Below, in pieces: positions 53,298-63,188 of a stretch of DNA of 64,000 bases. A model generated the notes under the pieces. That model saw only the letters and a list, made by a program, of their open reading frames with translations, was not told the DNA's origin and searched no databases. This stretch comes from Curvivirga sp965219885 (GTDB taxonomy: Bacteria; Pseudomonadota; Alphaproteobacteria; UBA8366; Aestuariispiraceae): contig NZ_CBDCOT010000009.1 in assembly GCF_965219885.1 (NCBI RefSeq), forward strand, positions 434,001 through 498,000, read 5' to 3'. The translations under genes were made by a program, and so were the position numbers. Each line of letters begins with the position of its first letter. Within the stretch, counting starts at the first letter, position 1.

Positions 53298-53548
53298 TTG
53301 TGTCTCACAGCAAGAAAACCAGCTTTACTATCAAAGAAATAAATTACTATTTAATTCATTATGTTTCTAATCTACTATATTTTATAACAATATAAAGTAA
53401 TATCTCTATTGTTAAGTCAGTAGGAGTTTACACAAATAGGTGAGATTTTTTTCAGATTATGGTCCAACATATCTTGTATCTATGATCATTGCTGAGATTT
53501 TATCATCACTGAAATAAGGATCGGAACAGGGACGGGATATTTTTTCAT

Positions 53549-53575
53549 ATGAAAAAGCATTCCGAGTCATCATGA
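53549..53575 (+). other. Possible 8-codon leader reading frame
   Basis: An ATG at 53549 opens a frame MKKHSESS, whose TGA overlaps the ATG of the ATP-grasp gene as ATGA. The ATP-grasp gene has only a weak ribosome site of its own, so re-initiation from this leader is possible. The leader also lacks a strong site, so this is tentative. Confidence 0.25.
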
Positions 53576-54690
53576 AAAAATTAACTGGTTTTTCTACTTT
53601 TGTGGAAAGCATCAAAACAAGTTTCAAGATTGCAGTTATTTATGCAGGATCAAAAGATGACCCTGACAAAGTAATCAAGAAATCCATTAACACCCGAAGT
53701 TGGAAAAGTTATGAAATCGTCGCAAACGACATTGCCCAAGCCTTAAAAAGAAACGGCTTCCAAAATGTTTTATTGCTGGCGGAAGGTGTCGATTTACTCC
53801 CTATTTTAAAACAGGAAAAAATCGATCTCGTTTGGATTAATAGCGGCGGTGTACAGGGTGTTAACCCCGTCAGTCATCTTCCAGCAATGTTAGAAATGGC
53901 AGGTATTCCCTATATCGGTCACAATCCTACAAATGCGACGGTTTTAGATAATAAGCATCTCTTAAAATGGGGACTTCGCGCCAAAGAGTTACCAACCTCT
54001 CCATTTTTTGTATGGAACAGCAACCGCGAGGATTTTACTGGTAAAGACAATGCGAAGTTTCTACGTAATTTTGGTGATTATTCTGGCCCTTTTATCGTTA
54101 AACCTGTTACGGGTCGCGGGTCTGTCATGGTCGAATATGTGGAAACCTTAGAAGAATTAACAAATACTATTCCTCAAATATGCCATGATAGCCATGGTGC
54201 AGTTTTGGTCGAAAAATTTCTGTCTGGCGATGAATATACTGTTGCAGTCATGGAACCTATAATCTGGCAAAATTCAGAATTTTACCAATTAGATAAACCT
54301 CTCACATTTTCTTATACTAAAAGAAATCTTGATCGTGACGAGAAAATCTTCACCTCTATGGATGTCAGACCAATTGACAATAGCCGCTTCGAAGTCCTGT
54401 CACCAAACAAACATCCGGATATCACTCAGAAACTTTCTGAAATTGCGCAAGAAATTTTCCTTTCTTTCAATTTGGAAACTTTGGTCAGATTAGATTTACG
54501 TGCCGATCAGGAAGGCAACATCAATGTCTTAGAAGCAAATCCAAAACCAGACCTAAAAGCGCCTCAACCAGATGTAACCAGTCTGGTATGTTGTGGTTTA
54601 GATCAAATAAATAGCAGTTACGATGAGCTCATCATGAGTATCTTAGGCGCAAATCTAAGAAGCTTGTATATGGATAACGGGAAAAATTAA
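53572..54690 (+). CDS. D-Ala-D-Ala-ligase-like ATP-grasp enzyme
   Basis: The product is a 372-residue ATP-grasp ligase. The N-terminal part (VDLLPILKQEKIDLVWINSG, GIPYIGHNPTNATVLDNKHL) is Ddl-like. The central ATP lid has IVKPVTGRGSVMVEYV, and the metal-binding end reads VLEANPKPDLKAPQPD instead of the E-I-N-x-x-P-G of true D-Ala ligases. It therefore probably joins another amine and carboxylate pair, perhaps a dipeptide or modified amino acid. No cell-wall genes are near. Its stop is followed directly by the ATG of the MFS fusion, so the two gene products are likely to act together. Confidence 0.8.
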   Translation: MKKLTGFSTFVESIKTSFKIAVIYAGSKDDPDKVIKKSINTRSWKSYEIVANDIAQALKRNGFQNVLLLAEGVDLLPILKQEKIDLVWINSGGVQGVNPVSHLPAMLEMAGIPYIGHNPTNATVLDNKHLLKWGLRAKELPTSPFFVWNSNREDFTGKDNAKFLRNFGDYSGPFIVKPVTGRGSVMVEYVETLEELTNTIPQICHDSHGAVLVEKFLSGDEYTVAVMEPIIWQNSEFYQLDKPLTFSYTKRNLDRDEKIFTSMDVRPIDNSRFEVLSPNKHPDITQKLSEIAQEIFLSFNLETLVRLDLRADQEGNINVLEANPKPDLKAPQPDVTSLVCCGLDQINSSYDELIMSILGANLRSLYMDNGKN

Positions 54691-57066
54691 ATGCAGAAAC
54701 TAAAAGTTACCCTGCCAGTTCTATTCACCACTTTTCTATCCTTCCTGTTACTTGTTTATGTGGGTTATGGTGAGGTGCTGCGTACCGCACCTCAATTTGA
54801 AACCTCAAAAATGCAAGCACAAGGTGAAGTCATTCAGGATACTGCCGAATCATTTTTACAACTCGGCTTACCCCTAAAAGAATTCATTGGTTTTCCAGAA
54901 TTAATCAGCACGATTGGTGAAACGGACCAAAGTATTGGGGCGATTACTGTATTTGATCAACAAGGTAATATCTTAGCGAGTTTAGATCGCACGGATGGTC
55001 AAAACCCGGTTAACTCTGAAGCCGTTAGACGCTATTTCGAAACTCATGATAATTTCGATCACTCTTTCTCACATCCAGACCACTTTGTCATTGCACTTCC
55101 ATTAGAAGGGAAGTTTCAAATGGAAGGCTTATTGGTTTTGGTGACGCCTAAATCAATCATGGGAAACAAACTTAAAACGGCATTTTTTGAGATCTTACCA
55201 TGGCTTTCAATATGTTTAGGCATCACTTTCATATTGTCGTTTCTAGCGACCGCCAAATGGCGTTTCAAAATTTGGCCACAAGAACTTGTTTTTGGTGCCT
55301 CTTTTCTAGCAGCCGCTGGCATTGTTTCCCTAGTTGTTGTTCAATTTTATTCGGAAGGCGTGCAACAAACAACGCGCGCTATGGCCGATAATTTATCATC
55401 TAGATTAAAAATCGTATCCTCAATGGGACTACAGTTTGAAGACATCAGCGGTATAGATGAGATGATTCAGCGCTATCGGACATTAAATCCAGAAATTAGC
55501 AGCGTATATGTAACACGTGATGAGAAAGTCCTGTTTTCATCTGCAAATGTTAACAATGACACAACAAACCAGGATGTCTTTACCCATAGCAGCGTTTTAA
55601 GTAATGCAGATAATGTAAAGCTATTAGTCAGCGTCAATACGCCAAAAGAACTAGTCTATAACGCCGTCTTAGATAATATTCGCAACTTTGCCGCTCTCTT
55701 TGTTGCAACGGCTTTCCTCGCAATCTTATTGATTCAGATCTCGTTCAATATTGGTCGCAGATTTTCTTCGCGTGATATCAAAGCCATACCAGCAGGCCAA
55801 CCGGATCGGCGTAAAGGGATTAATATGATCAAGCCCATCTTCTTTATTGCGGTATTGATCGAAACTTTAAATGCATCTTTCCTTCCCCAACACTTGAAAG
55901 AGGTTGTTGCATATTCACAAGTCGAAGCGTCGCTTGCTGCACCGATTTTTTCTGCTTTCTTTGTCACATTTGCCATTTCTTTGATCCCGGCAGGAAAATT
56001 AGCGGACCGATATGGCTATCGCCCTCTACTTTTTTGGGGCGCTATTCTTTCCATCATGGCCCAATTACTATTGGCGATTAGTTTAGATTTTTATTCGGTC
56101 CTGTCCGCACGTCTTATTTCGGGCATAGCCCAGGGTATGCTATTAATAGGTGTACAAGCCTATATCTTGGTTAATGCTGATCATAACAAGTCAACTCAAG
56201 GTGCCAACATCATTGTATATGGTTTTAATGGCGCCATTATTTCAGGTGCAGCTATCGGTTCGCTCTTATCCATTTACATTGGTATTTCCGGAGTATTTTG
56301 GACGGCCACGTCAATCGCAGTATTCCTAATGGCATTGGTTTTGTTGACATTGGTCAATCAAAAACCAGATGTAAAACAATCAACAACTTCCAATGAAAGA
56401 ACAACGGACAAACAAAAACCGGCAAGTATTCTTCATCTGCTAAAAGATTTCGAATTTATTCGGTCTCTTATTCTTATTGGCATTCCAACTAAAGCTGTTT
56501 TGGCAGGCGTCACAATTTATGCCTTACCAGTTATCTTAAACGCATTAGGCTATAAAAATGATACAATCGGCCAAATCATTATGTTCTATGCTGCAGGCGT
56601 CCTTTTAACCAGTCAATTTGCCTCCAAGCTCGTTGATAGAACTGGTCGCAAAGTTGCAATTTTATCTTTAGGCGCAATCTTGTCATCTGTCGGTTTAATA
56701 CTGATTGGTGTTACGAATTCTGAAGTCAGTATTATTGGTGTATCTCTTATAAATATTAGCATTTATCTCGTTATAAGTGGTGTCTTTATTCTGGGGATAG
56801 CACATGGCTTAATCAATGCACCTATCGTCACACATGCCTTAAGCAGTAATTCGGTTAAATCGGTTGGCAAAACAGCATCAGCTGCGACCTATCGCTTTTT
56901 GGAGCGTATCGGGCATGTTGCAGGTCCCATTATAGTGGCGAACCTTCTTTATTGGATGAATAACAGCCCAAAAGCTATCTTATATATAGGTATCGCAATT
57001 GCTATAATGGCGATAGCATTTTGGATACCACTAGGCCGAAAAACCAAACTGATCGAACAAGACTGA
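54691..57066 (+). CDS. Sensor-like membrane module fused to an MFS transporter
   Basis: The product is a 791-residue membrane protein. Helix 1 (8-27), a periplasmic Cache-like domain (28-165), helices 2 and 3 (167-187, 198-218), a second periplasmic domain (219-330, with SVYVTRDEKVLFSS) and helix 4 (331-351) form a sensor-like half. A linker leads into a 12-helix MFS transporter (about 378-785) with the motif A loop GKLADRYGYRP and its second-half copy SKLVDRTGRK. The periplasmic half resembles chemoreceptor sensors, but no kinase or methyl-accepting part follows. A ligand-gated or ligand-capturing transporter is inferred. It sits between an ATP-grasp ligase and an orphan binding protein. Confidence 0.8.
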   Translation: MQKLKVTLPVLFTTFLSFLLLVYVGYGEVLRTAPQFETSKMQAQGEVIQDTAESFLQLGLPLKEFIGFPELISTIGETDQSIGAITVFDQQGNILASLDRTDGQNPVNSEAVRRYFETHDNFDHSFSHPDHFVIALPLEGKFQMEGLLVLVTPKSIMGNKLKTAFFEILPWLSICLGITFILSFLATAKWRFKIWPQELVFGASFLAAAGIVSLVVVQFYSEGVQQTTRAMADNLSSRLKIVSSMGLQFEDISGIDEMIQRYRTLNPEISSVYVTRDEKVLFSSANVNNDTTNQDVFTHSSVLSNADNVKLLVSVNTPKELVYNAVLDNIRNFAALFVATAFLAILLIQISFNIGRRFSSRDIKAIPAGQPDRRKGINMIKPIFFIAVLIETLNASFLPQHLKEVVAYSQVEASLAAPIFSAFFVTFAISLIPAGKLADRYGYRPLLFWGAILSIMAQLLLAISLDFYSVLSARLISGIAQGMLLIGVQAYILVNADHNKSTQGANIIVYGFNGAIISGAAIGSLLSIYIGISGVFWTATSIAVFLMALVLLTLVNQKPDVKQSTTSNERTTDKQKPASILHLLKDFEFIRSLILIGIPTKAVLAGVTIYALPVILNALGYKNDTIGQIIMFYAAGVLLTSQFASKLVDRTGRKVAILSLGAILSSVGLILIGVTNSEVSIIGVSLINISIYLVISGVFILGIAHGLINAPIVTHALSSNSVKSVGKTASAATYRFLERIGHVAGPIIVANLLYWMNNSPKAILYIGIAIAIMAIAFWIPLGRKTKLIEQD

Positions 57067-57095
57067 TCCCATTTGAATATACGGGAGTAGAAGAT

Positions 57096-58301
57096 ATGAA
57101 ACTCAATTTGAATAGCTTAAAATATGGATCAATAGGATTGATTTCTCTCTCCTTCCTAATCTTGTTCTTTTTCTCTACCACAAGCAAAGCCGACGCTTTA
57201 GTTAAATTAACAGAATGGTTCGCCTATCAAGATACTAAAACCGAAGGTTGGTCTTTCAGTGTTCTAGACCCTCAACATATTCAAATCGTGAGAGATCAAA
57301 ATTTCCTCGCGACTTCAAGCGAGCCCGCACAGAAAATCATGGTCATCTATCGAAAAAGATCCAGCGCGTATGATATTGCGATTTCTCAGGTTCTCAAAGT
57401 ATTTGAGCAACGTGCAATCAATGCGGAACTTAATGTGGTTTTTATCGGGAAAGAAGTCGAACACGTTATGGCCGCGCTCCAAACAGCTGAAAACGAAAAA
57501 TATGACTTGCTTGTAAGTATGGGGTCATCCACCACACGTTCCTTGATACGCAATTATTCAAATGGCAAAATACCAGTTGTAACGATTACTTCTAAAGACC
57601 CCGTTCTCATGGGACAATTGGCAGATTATAAATCTGGCAGCGGTACAAATGTTGCCTTTACTTCTCTAAATGCATCTGCAGAGACATTATTCCAATATTT
57701 GCTGCGATTAAACCCTGACATCAAAAACCTTGCCATCTTATATGCAGAACAAAATGAATCAGCTGTACTGACTCAATTCCAGCCTATGAAAGAACTATCG
57801 GGCGCTTACAATATCCAAATATATGATGTTGGTGTAAAAAATCGCGAAGAAGCCGCAAGTGAACTACAGACAATGCTTCCCGACGTTGTTAATCAGATGA
57901 AAGCATCTGACCCAGATTTGTCCAAAAGCATGATATGGTTAACAGGTTCAACTTCTGTTTTTCAGGAAATCAAACTCATTAATAAACTTGCCGGACGTAT
58001 CCCCGTCTTAAGCGCGGTTACCAATGTCGTAAAAGAAGGTGAAGATTCAGCTGTTGTCTCAATTGGAATTGGGTTTGAATCAAATGCTCATCTAGCGGCA
58101 ATCTATATGCTAGATATATTAAACGGTGCCGATCCGGGTAAAATGCCCGTTGGTGTGGTAACCCCGCCAGATATCTCTATCAACTTTCATATCGCTCATA
58201 AAATTGGCATGAAAATCCCGTTCGACTTTCTGGAAATCGCGAGTTTTGTATATGATAAAGATGGCAATCCTGTACGCATTTCAGGGCAAAACTTATTCTA
58301 G
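57096..58301 (+). CDS. ABC_sub_bind (TrpX-like) periplasmic binding protein, orphan
   Basis: The product is a 401-residue exported protein. An N-terminal hydrophobic segment (about 13-30, ending STTSKADA) acts as signal peptide or anchor. The mature part belongs to the ABC_sub_bind family (COG2984), with LVSMGSSTTRSLIRNY, PVVTITSKDPVLMGQL and VSIGIGFESNAHLAAIYMLD segments. Such proteins usually go with an ABC permease and ATPase, but none is encoded here. It starts at the ATG at 57096 with GGGAG 8 bases upstream. It may pass a ligand to the sensor-MFS protein or act with it in sensing. Its end overlaps the PKS stop by 4 bases. Confidence 0.85.
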   Translation: MKLNLNSLKYGSIGLISLSFLILFFFSTTSKADALVKLTEWFAYQDTKTEGWSFSVLDPQHIQIVRDQNFLATSSEPAQKIMVIYRKRSSAYDIAISQVLKVFEQRAINAELNVVFIGKEVEHVMAALQTAENEKYDLLVSMGSSTTRSLIRNYSNGKIPVVTITSKDPVLMGQLADYKSGSGTNVAFTSLNASAETLFQYLLRLNPDIKNLAILYAEQNESAVLTQFQPMKELSGAYNIQIYDVGVKNREEAASELQTMLPDVVNQMKASDPDLSKSMIWLTGSTSVFQEIKLINKLAGRIPVLSAVTNVVKEGEDSAVVSIGIGFESNAHLAAIYMLDILNGADPGKMPVGVVTPPDISINFHIAHKIGMKIPFDFLEIASFVYDKDGNPVRISGQNLF

Positions 58302-61300
58302 CTTATCAGATCGATGATTTGTTGGGATATTTCTTCCAATGACAAATGCCCCATGAATAAGGAGGACGGTACTTTTCGTCCCAATTCCTTTTCATAGGAC
58401 AATAATATTTCAACAGAAAGCAACGAATCCACACCTAGTTCATTAATCGGACGGTTAGAATTGATATATTGAGCTTCCTGTTTTAGAACATTCGCCAAAA
58501 TCTCTATTCCAAAATCGATCAGAATACCTGACTGTTCTTCTTTATCTAGCGTTTGAAGTTTTGCCACGAACCCCATGGAAACTTCATTCATCGGGCTATC
58601 TTCATGAAGGGTGTATTTATAAATTCCTATCACAGGATCGGCATTATTTGATGTCATAAGGATTTGTTCAAATCGGTTCAGTGCTTCTTCACTGCTAATC
58701 GCTTCAATTCCTTTGGCTTTAAGTGTTTTCTGTAAGCCGACATCACGGCTGACAATACCCACATCTGAAATCGCCCCCCATTGAATAGCCTGTGCTGCTA
58801 AGCCTTGTTGACGTCTTTGAACAACAAGACCTTCGATTGCACGATTGGCCATCACATAAGCAGCCTGACCTTGATTACCCAATGCACTGGCAATAGAAGA
58901 AAACATCACAAAATGGTCAATTGGTAAGTCTCGACTGGCTTGATCAAGATAGATGGCTCCATCCAGTTTTGGCCCCATAGTTTTATCAATCGATTCTAAG
59001 GATAAATTAGAAAAGAACTGATCTTCTAAAACCATGGCGGCATGGAAAATAGCAGATATAGGATTGTCTCTACCCGCTTCTGCTTTGAAGAAATAATTAA
59101 CTGCGTCTTGATCTTCTACATCCAGCTTCACGATTTCAACATTTGGAGGAAGAGTATCCGTCTCCCCTTCTTTTAAAACACCGGACCGACTGGCCAAAAT
59201 AATTCGCGAAGCGCCATTTAAATATAACCAAGATGCTATCTTTTCACCAAAACCACCTGTACCCCCTGTAATCAATACGGATTTACCAGTTAATGGAAAA
59301 TTACTATCTGACAGATTTTCAAGCTCTTGTACTCTAATCTCTGGTATTTTTATACCATCATGAGTGACAGAAGAAATATGCGCCGAACCTTCGATTTCGA
59401 ATTTCTTCAAAAAACTAGCTTTTCCTAGACGCAAATAAAGATTTGAATAACCTTCCTTTTCCAATGTTTTCAACAAACCAATCATCATATTTGACAATGG
59501 ATTTAAATCTGTTTGTTCCTCAATCTGGATCAAAATGTTGCCAGATATATGCGAAAGGGATGGTTTTAATTCATCAAACAGAAACCTTTTAGCTTCTTTC
59601 ACAGCATCCTGAAGTTTTCCTGTATCTTTCAGATAAAACTCTTTTTCGAAATTCAGCTCATTTTCATTTCCCGAACTTTCAAGAAAAGCCCAAGTTTCAA
59701 CATAAGCGTCTGAGATCGGTTTTTGCCCTGAAGGAAGTGCGGCAAAAGTCACCCCCTTCGCCATCATACAAATTTCATCGCTTTCGTTTCGGATAATAAA
59801 ATCAACAATAATCTTGTTCTGATCTAACATGCGTAGCTCTACACACGCTTTTGATCTTGATGGAAGCGCTCTATGCAAAGTTAACTGATCGATAGCATAA
59901 GGCACAGCTTGTATCTGAATATCTGCACGTGTCATCATTAAAACAATCACGGCTTGGAAGACACCGTCTAAAGCCGGAGGATAAGCAAAGTTATGATTTG
60001 TTACAGATGGTGCAGATAGGTCCAGATATATACGATCCTCAATCAAGCATATTCTTTCAATAGATTGAAAAGCATTTCGATATTCAAAACCTAGTGATTG
60101 AACGAGTTTATAAAAAGCAGGAACAGGAAACTCTTCCCCTTCACTCTTTTCATTTAGTTCCAAACCTTCCAGATGCTCCTCAGACGAGACCGCAGTTGCA
60201 TGCAAAGGATGTTGATATAGTTGTCCACGTATACCGCTATGCAGTTCAATTTCTTTTGAGACAGCATCAATTCGCGAATAAAGGTTAAAGTTATCCGTCT
60301 CATTCATAAGCCATAAATTCAGGAAGCGAACATCTTTGAGGCTTAGTTTTTCAGCTTTTGGTGCAAGTTGTGCAGATATCGTCAACATCGCTTCAAGATA
60401 TCCTGCTGCAGGAAAAGCGATATTCGTTCTAATGAGATGATCTTTAAGCCAGGGAAAGAAATGATCATTTATATCCGCTGACCAAACCGCCCCGGGTACA
60501 TTCACACGGTTCAAAAGATAAGGCGACTGCGGTAAACCAAATCGTGTCTGTTTAGATAATGCAGATTCAATCCACATGGATGACCCTGTATCTTGTCGTA
60601 AGCTAAACGGATAAACTTGACGAACAGGATACCAATGTTCCCATTTCAAATTAAACCCGGAGTTATAAAGCTCTGTGACTAGTGTATATAATCTCTGCTC
60701 TTCCTCCTCCTCTCTATGTAACACATAGACATAAGGTTTTGACTGTTGCAGATGATACAGTGTCTCCTTAATTGGGTTCGCTAAAACTGGATGTGGGCCT
60801 ATCTCAAGAAGATGGGTGAAATCATCCTTTACAAGAGCTTCCAAGCTTTCCTGAAACAAAACCGCATGACGGATATTCTGCCACCAATAGTCCGCCACAG
60901 ACATATCCCCATCAAACTTTTGTCCGAATGCAGTAGAATAAAATGGAATTTCCGGCTTACGAAACTGAAGCGAGGAAATAGATTTTCTTAAGTCATCCTC
61001 AATCACATCCATGTATGGACTATGATAGGCAACCTCAACTTTCAGATACCGATTGAAAATCCCTCTGCTTTCAAGGATCTTTGCGATATCATCTAACTGC
61101 TCAATATCACCCGCCAATGTCAGCATGCTTTGGCTATTCTTAGCAGCAATATCCACTTGGTCGAAATCTTCTAACAAAGCTGCTGCATCAATTTCACTTA
61201 ACGCAGTTGCTAGCATTCCACCCTGACCACGTGTTGTCGCTTGTAAACGGCTCCGGTGATACACAATTGCTACCGCATCTTCCAAGCTTAACATTCCACA

Positions 61301-63184
61301 AGCCCATTGCGCAGCAACTTCCCCTAAGCTATGACCAATCACACAACTAGGCTTCACGCCGATCGCTGCAAGATATTTGGTCAGTCCAACTTGCAAGGCA
61401 AAACCCATCGGCTGATCTATTTCAGTTTCACCAATCCTTGAATCATCCTGACCTTCGCCAAAAGCTTTTAATAGAGAATAACCAGCAAGTTTTTCGAATA
61501 GCGCCGCAACTTCATCAATAGCTTGTTTATAAACAGGCTCGCTTTGGTATAAACCACGCCCCATACCCCACCAATGTGGTCCCATTCCTGAATAGACAAA
61601 ACCCGCCTTTGCACCATGAACAGCTTCATTTATCGGTAAACTTGGTGATTGCGTTAAGCTCTCTTCCAGATCTTTCGATGAACTATACCAATGCAATTGA
61701 CGAAAAGGTGCTATATCAGTTGCAACCGTTTGAGAATAAGTAAAAGCTTGGAAATTATCTTTTGCTTCCCTTGCTATCGTCACCAGTTGTTCGGATAGAT
61801 CAGATATCTGGTTTTGATTGTAAGCCGCCACAGGGAAAGGTTTTAACCTCCTCTCCCTTTCTAATTCTTCTGGCACATGTGCTTCTGGTTTCTCCAAAAT
61901 CACCATGCCATTGGTACCACCATATCCGAATGAATTTACTAAAATAGCTTTTTTATCTTCGGGGTAAGAAAGAATCTCCGTTGGTGTTGAGACTTGAAAT
62001 CCTTCACGCCAGGCAAGCTTAGGGTTTAGATTATTTAAATGCAGATTGGCTGGTATGGTTTTATGTTCAAAAATCAACAAGCTTTTGATAACACCTGCAA
62101 TGCCTGCCGCGGCTTCTAAATGTCCGATATTTGATTTCACGGAACCCAGAATTAATGGTGACTCTGCAGAGACATTAGAACCAAAAACATGGTTCAATGT
62201 CTTTGTTTCAGCCTGATCCCCGGCTTGCGTGCCAGTACCATGGGCTTCCACATATCCAATATCTGAAACATCGATATCCGCTTTTGACAGTAGTTTTTCC
62301 AATAAGCGGGTTTGTGAAGAGGAACTTGGCAAAGTAATACCTGGCGTATGACCATCTTGATTCACACCACTAGCTGAGATTACGGCTAGGATGTTATCTT
62401 GATCCTGAACAGCTTTCTCATAAGGCTTCAACAGAATTAATCCACCACCTTCACCACGTACATAACCATCAGCCTTTTCGTCAAAGGTGGCACAACGTCC
62501 TTCTTTTGAAAGGAATTTTCCTTTGGACATGGCGATATAATATTCAGGCGACATGATAACATTTACGCCACCAACCAAAGCCATTTCACATTCTTCATTA
62601 TGAATATTTTGTACCGCTTGATGCAATGCTACCAAGGATGAAGAGCAAGCTGTATCCAAAGTAAAACTTGGTCCGGTAAAATTGAACACATGGGAAATAC
62701 GATTTGCCAGCATCGTTAAGGTTGCACCCGTTGCCGTATGCGGATTGATGTTATCCCAGTTATTCGGCCCAAGCTTTAACAACAGATTATCAACACAAAA
62801 ACCACCAATGAAGACGCCAATATCTCTGTCACTAAATTGAGAAATCTGATATCCGGCACGACGGAACGTATCCACACTTAATTGCAGTAACAAGCGTTGC
62901 TGTGGATCCAGATTTGCAGCCTCCCTAGGCGAAATATTATATGGCAAGGGATCAAAAGATTCGGGATTCCAAGTTAAAAAACCGCCACGATCAGTGTAAC
63001 TATGTCCTGTCTTCTCATCGACATCATTCACAAATCGATTTGTATTAAAACGGTTTGCTGGAATAGGTCCGATTGCATCTACCTGCTCGATTAAATTATT
63101 CCAAAATAACTCCGGATTATCTGCACCAGCCGGAAAACGGCATGACATGGATATGATCGCAATTTTTTTATTCTTTATTGTCAT
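58298..63184 (-). CDS. Single-module type I polyketide synthase (KS-AT-DH-KR-ACP)
   Basis: The product is a 1628-residue type I PKS. In order: KS (about 6-430; Cys180 in DTACSSSL, His315 in EAHGTGT, His355 in NIGHLEA), AT (about 525-830; Ser619 in GHSLGE), DH (about 885-1150; His916, Asp1073), a structural plus catalytic KR (about 1165-1480; GGTGGFG at 1307, Tyr1443, LED instead of LDD) and one ACP (Ser1587 in GVDSL). There is no enoyl reductase, methyltransferase or thioesterase. The AT motif VAYHSP does not settle the extender. I start at the ATG at 63184, since the first codons of a longer frame overlap the upstream acyltransferase gene. It may work iteratively, with release by the upstream acyltransferase. 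Confidence 0.93.
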   Translation of the reverse strand: MTIKNKKIAIISMSCRFPAGADNPELFWNNLIEQVDAIGPIPANRFNTNRFVNDVDEKTGHSYTDRGGFLTWNPESFDPLPYNISPREAANLDPQQRLLLQLSVDTFRRAGYQISQFSDRDIGVFIGGFCVDNLLLKLGPNNWDNINPHTATGATLTMLANRISHVFNFTGPSFTLDTACSSSLVALHQAVQNIHNEECEMALVGGVNVIMSPEYYIAMSKGKFLSKEGRCATFDEKADGYVRGEGGGLILLKPYEKAVQDQDNILAVISASGVNQDGHTPGITLPSSSSQTRLLEKLLSKADIDVSDIGYVEAHGTGTQAGDQAETKTLNHVFGSNVSAESPLILGSVKSNIGHLEAAAGIAGVIKSLLIFEHKTIPANLHLNNLNPKLAWREGFQVSTPTEILSYPEDKKAILVNSFGYGGTNGMVILEKPEAHVPEELERERRLKPFPVAAYNQNQISDLSEQLVTIAREAKDNFQAFTYSQTVATDIAPFRQLHWYSSSKDLEESLTQSPSLPINEAVHGAKAGFVYSGMGPHWWGMGRGLYQSEPVYKQAIDEVAALFEKLAGYSLLKAFGEGQDDSRIGETEIDQPMGFALQVGLTKYLAAIGVKPSCVIGHSLGEVAAQWACGMLSLEDAVAIVYHRSRLQATTRGQGGMLATALSEIDAAALLEDFDQVDIAAKNSQSMLTLAGDIEQLDDIAKILESRGIFNRYLKVEVAYHSPYMDVIEDDLRKSISSLQFRKPEIPFYSTAFGQKFDGDMSVADYWWQNIRHAVLFQESLEALVKDDFTHLLEIGPHPVLANPIKETLYHLQQSKPYVYVLHREEEEEQRLYTLVTELYNSGFNLKWEHWYPVRQVYPFSLRQDTGSSMWIESALSKQTRFGLPQSPYLLNRVNVPGAVWSADINDHFFPWLKDHLIRTNIAFPAAGYLEAMLTISAQLAPKAEKLSLKDVRFLNLWLMNETDNFNLYSRIDAVSKEIELHSGIRGQLYQHPLHATAVSSEEHLEGLELNEKSEGEEFPVPAFYKLVQSLGFEYRNAFQSIERICLIEDRIYLDLSAPSVTNHNFAYPPALDGVFQAVIVLMMTRADIQIQAVPYAIDQLTLHRALPSRSKACVELRMLDQNKIIVDFIIRNESDEICMMAKGVTFAALPSGQKPISDAYVETWAFLESSGNENELNFEKEFYLKDTGKLQDAVKEAKRFLFDELKPSLSHISGNILIQIEEQTDLNPLSNMMIGLLKTLEKEGYSNLYLRLGKASFLKKFEIEGSAHISSVTHDGIKIPEIRVQELENLSDSNFPLTGKSVLITGGTGGFGEKIASWLYLNGASRIILASRSGVLKEGETDTLPPNVEIVKLDVEDQDAVNYFFKAEAGRDNPISAIFHAAMVLEDQFFSNLSLESIDKTMGPKLDGAIYLDQASRDLPIDHFVMFSSIASALGNQGQAAYVMANRAIEGLVVQRRQQGLAAQAIQWGAISDVGIVSRDVGLQKTLKAKGIEAISSEEALNRFEQILMTSNNADPVIGIYKYTLHEDSPMNEVSMGFVAKLQTLDKEEQSGILIDFGIEILANVLKQEAQYINSNRPINELGVDSLLSVEILLSYEKELGRKVPSSLFMGHLSLEEISQQIIDLIS

Positions 63185-63188
63185 TTGC

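Noticed and set aside
53572..54690. Housekeeping D-alanine-D-alanine ligase
   Set aside because: The active-site end differs from the E-I-N-x-x-P-G pattern and no cell-wall or division genes surround it.
58298..63184. Polyunsaturated fatty acid or enediyne synthase
   Set aside because: There is a single ACP rather than a tandem array, a normal DH/KR order and no PfaB-D or enediyne partner genes in view.
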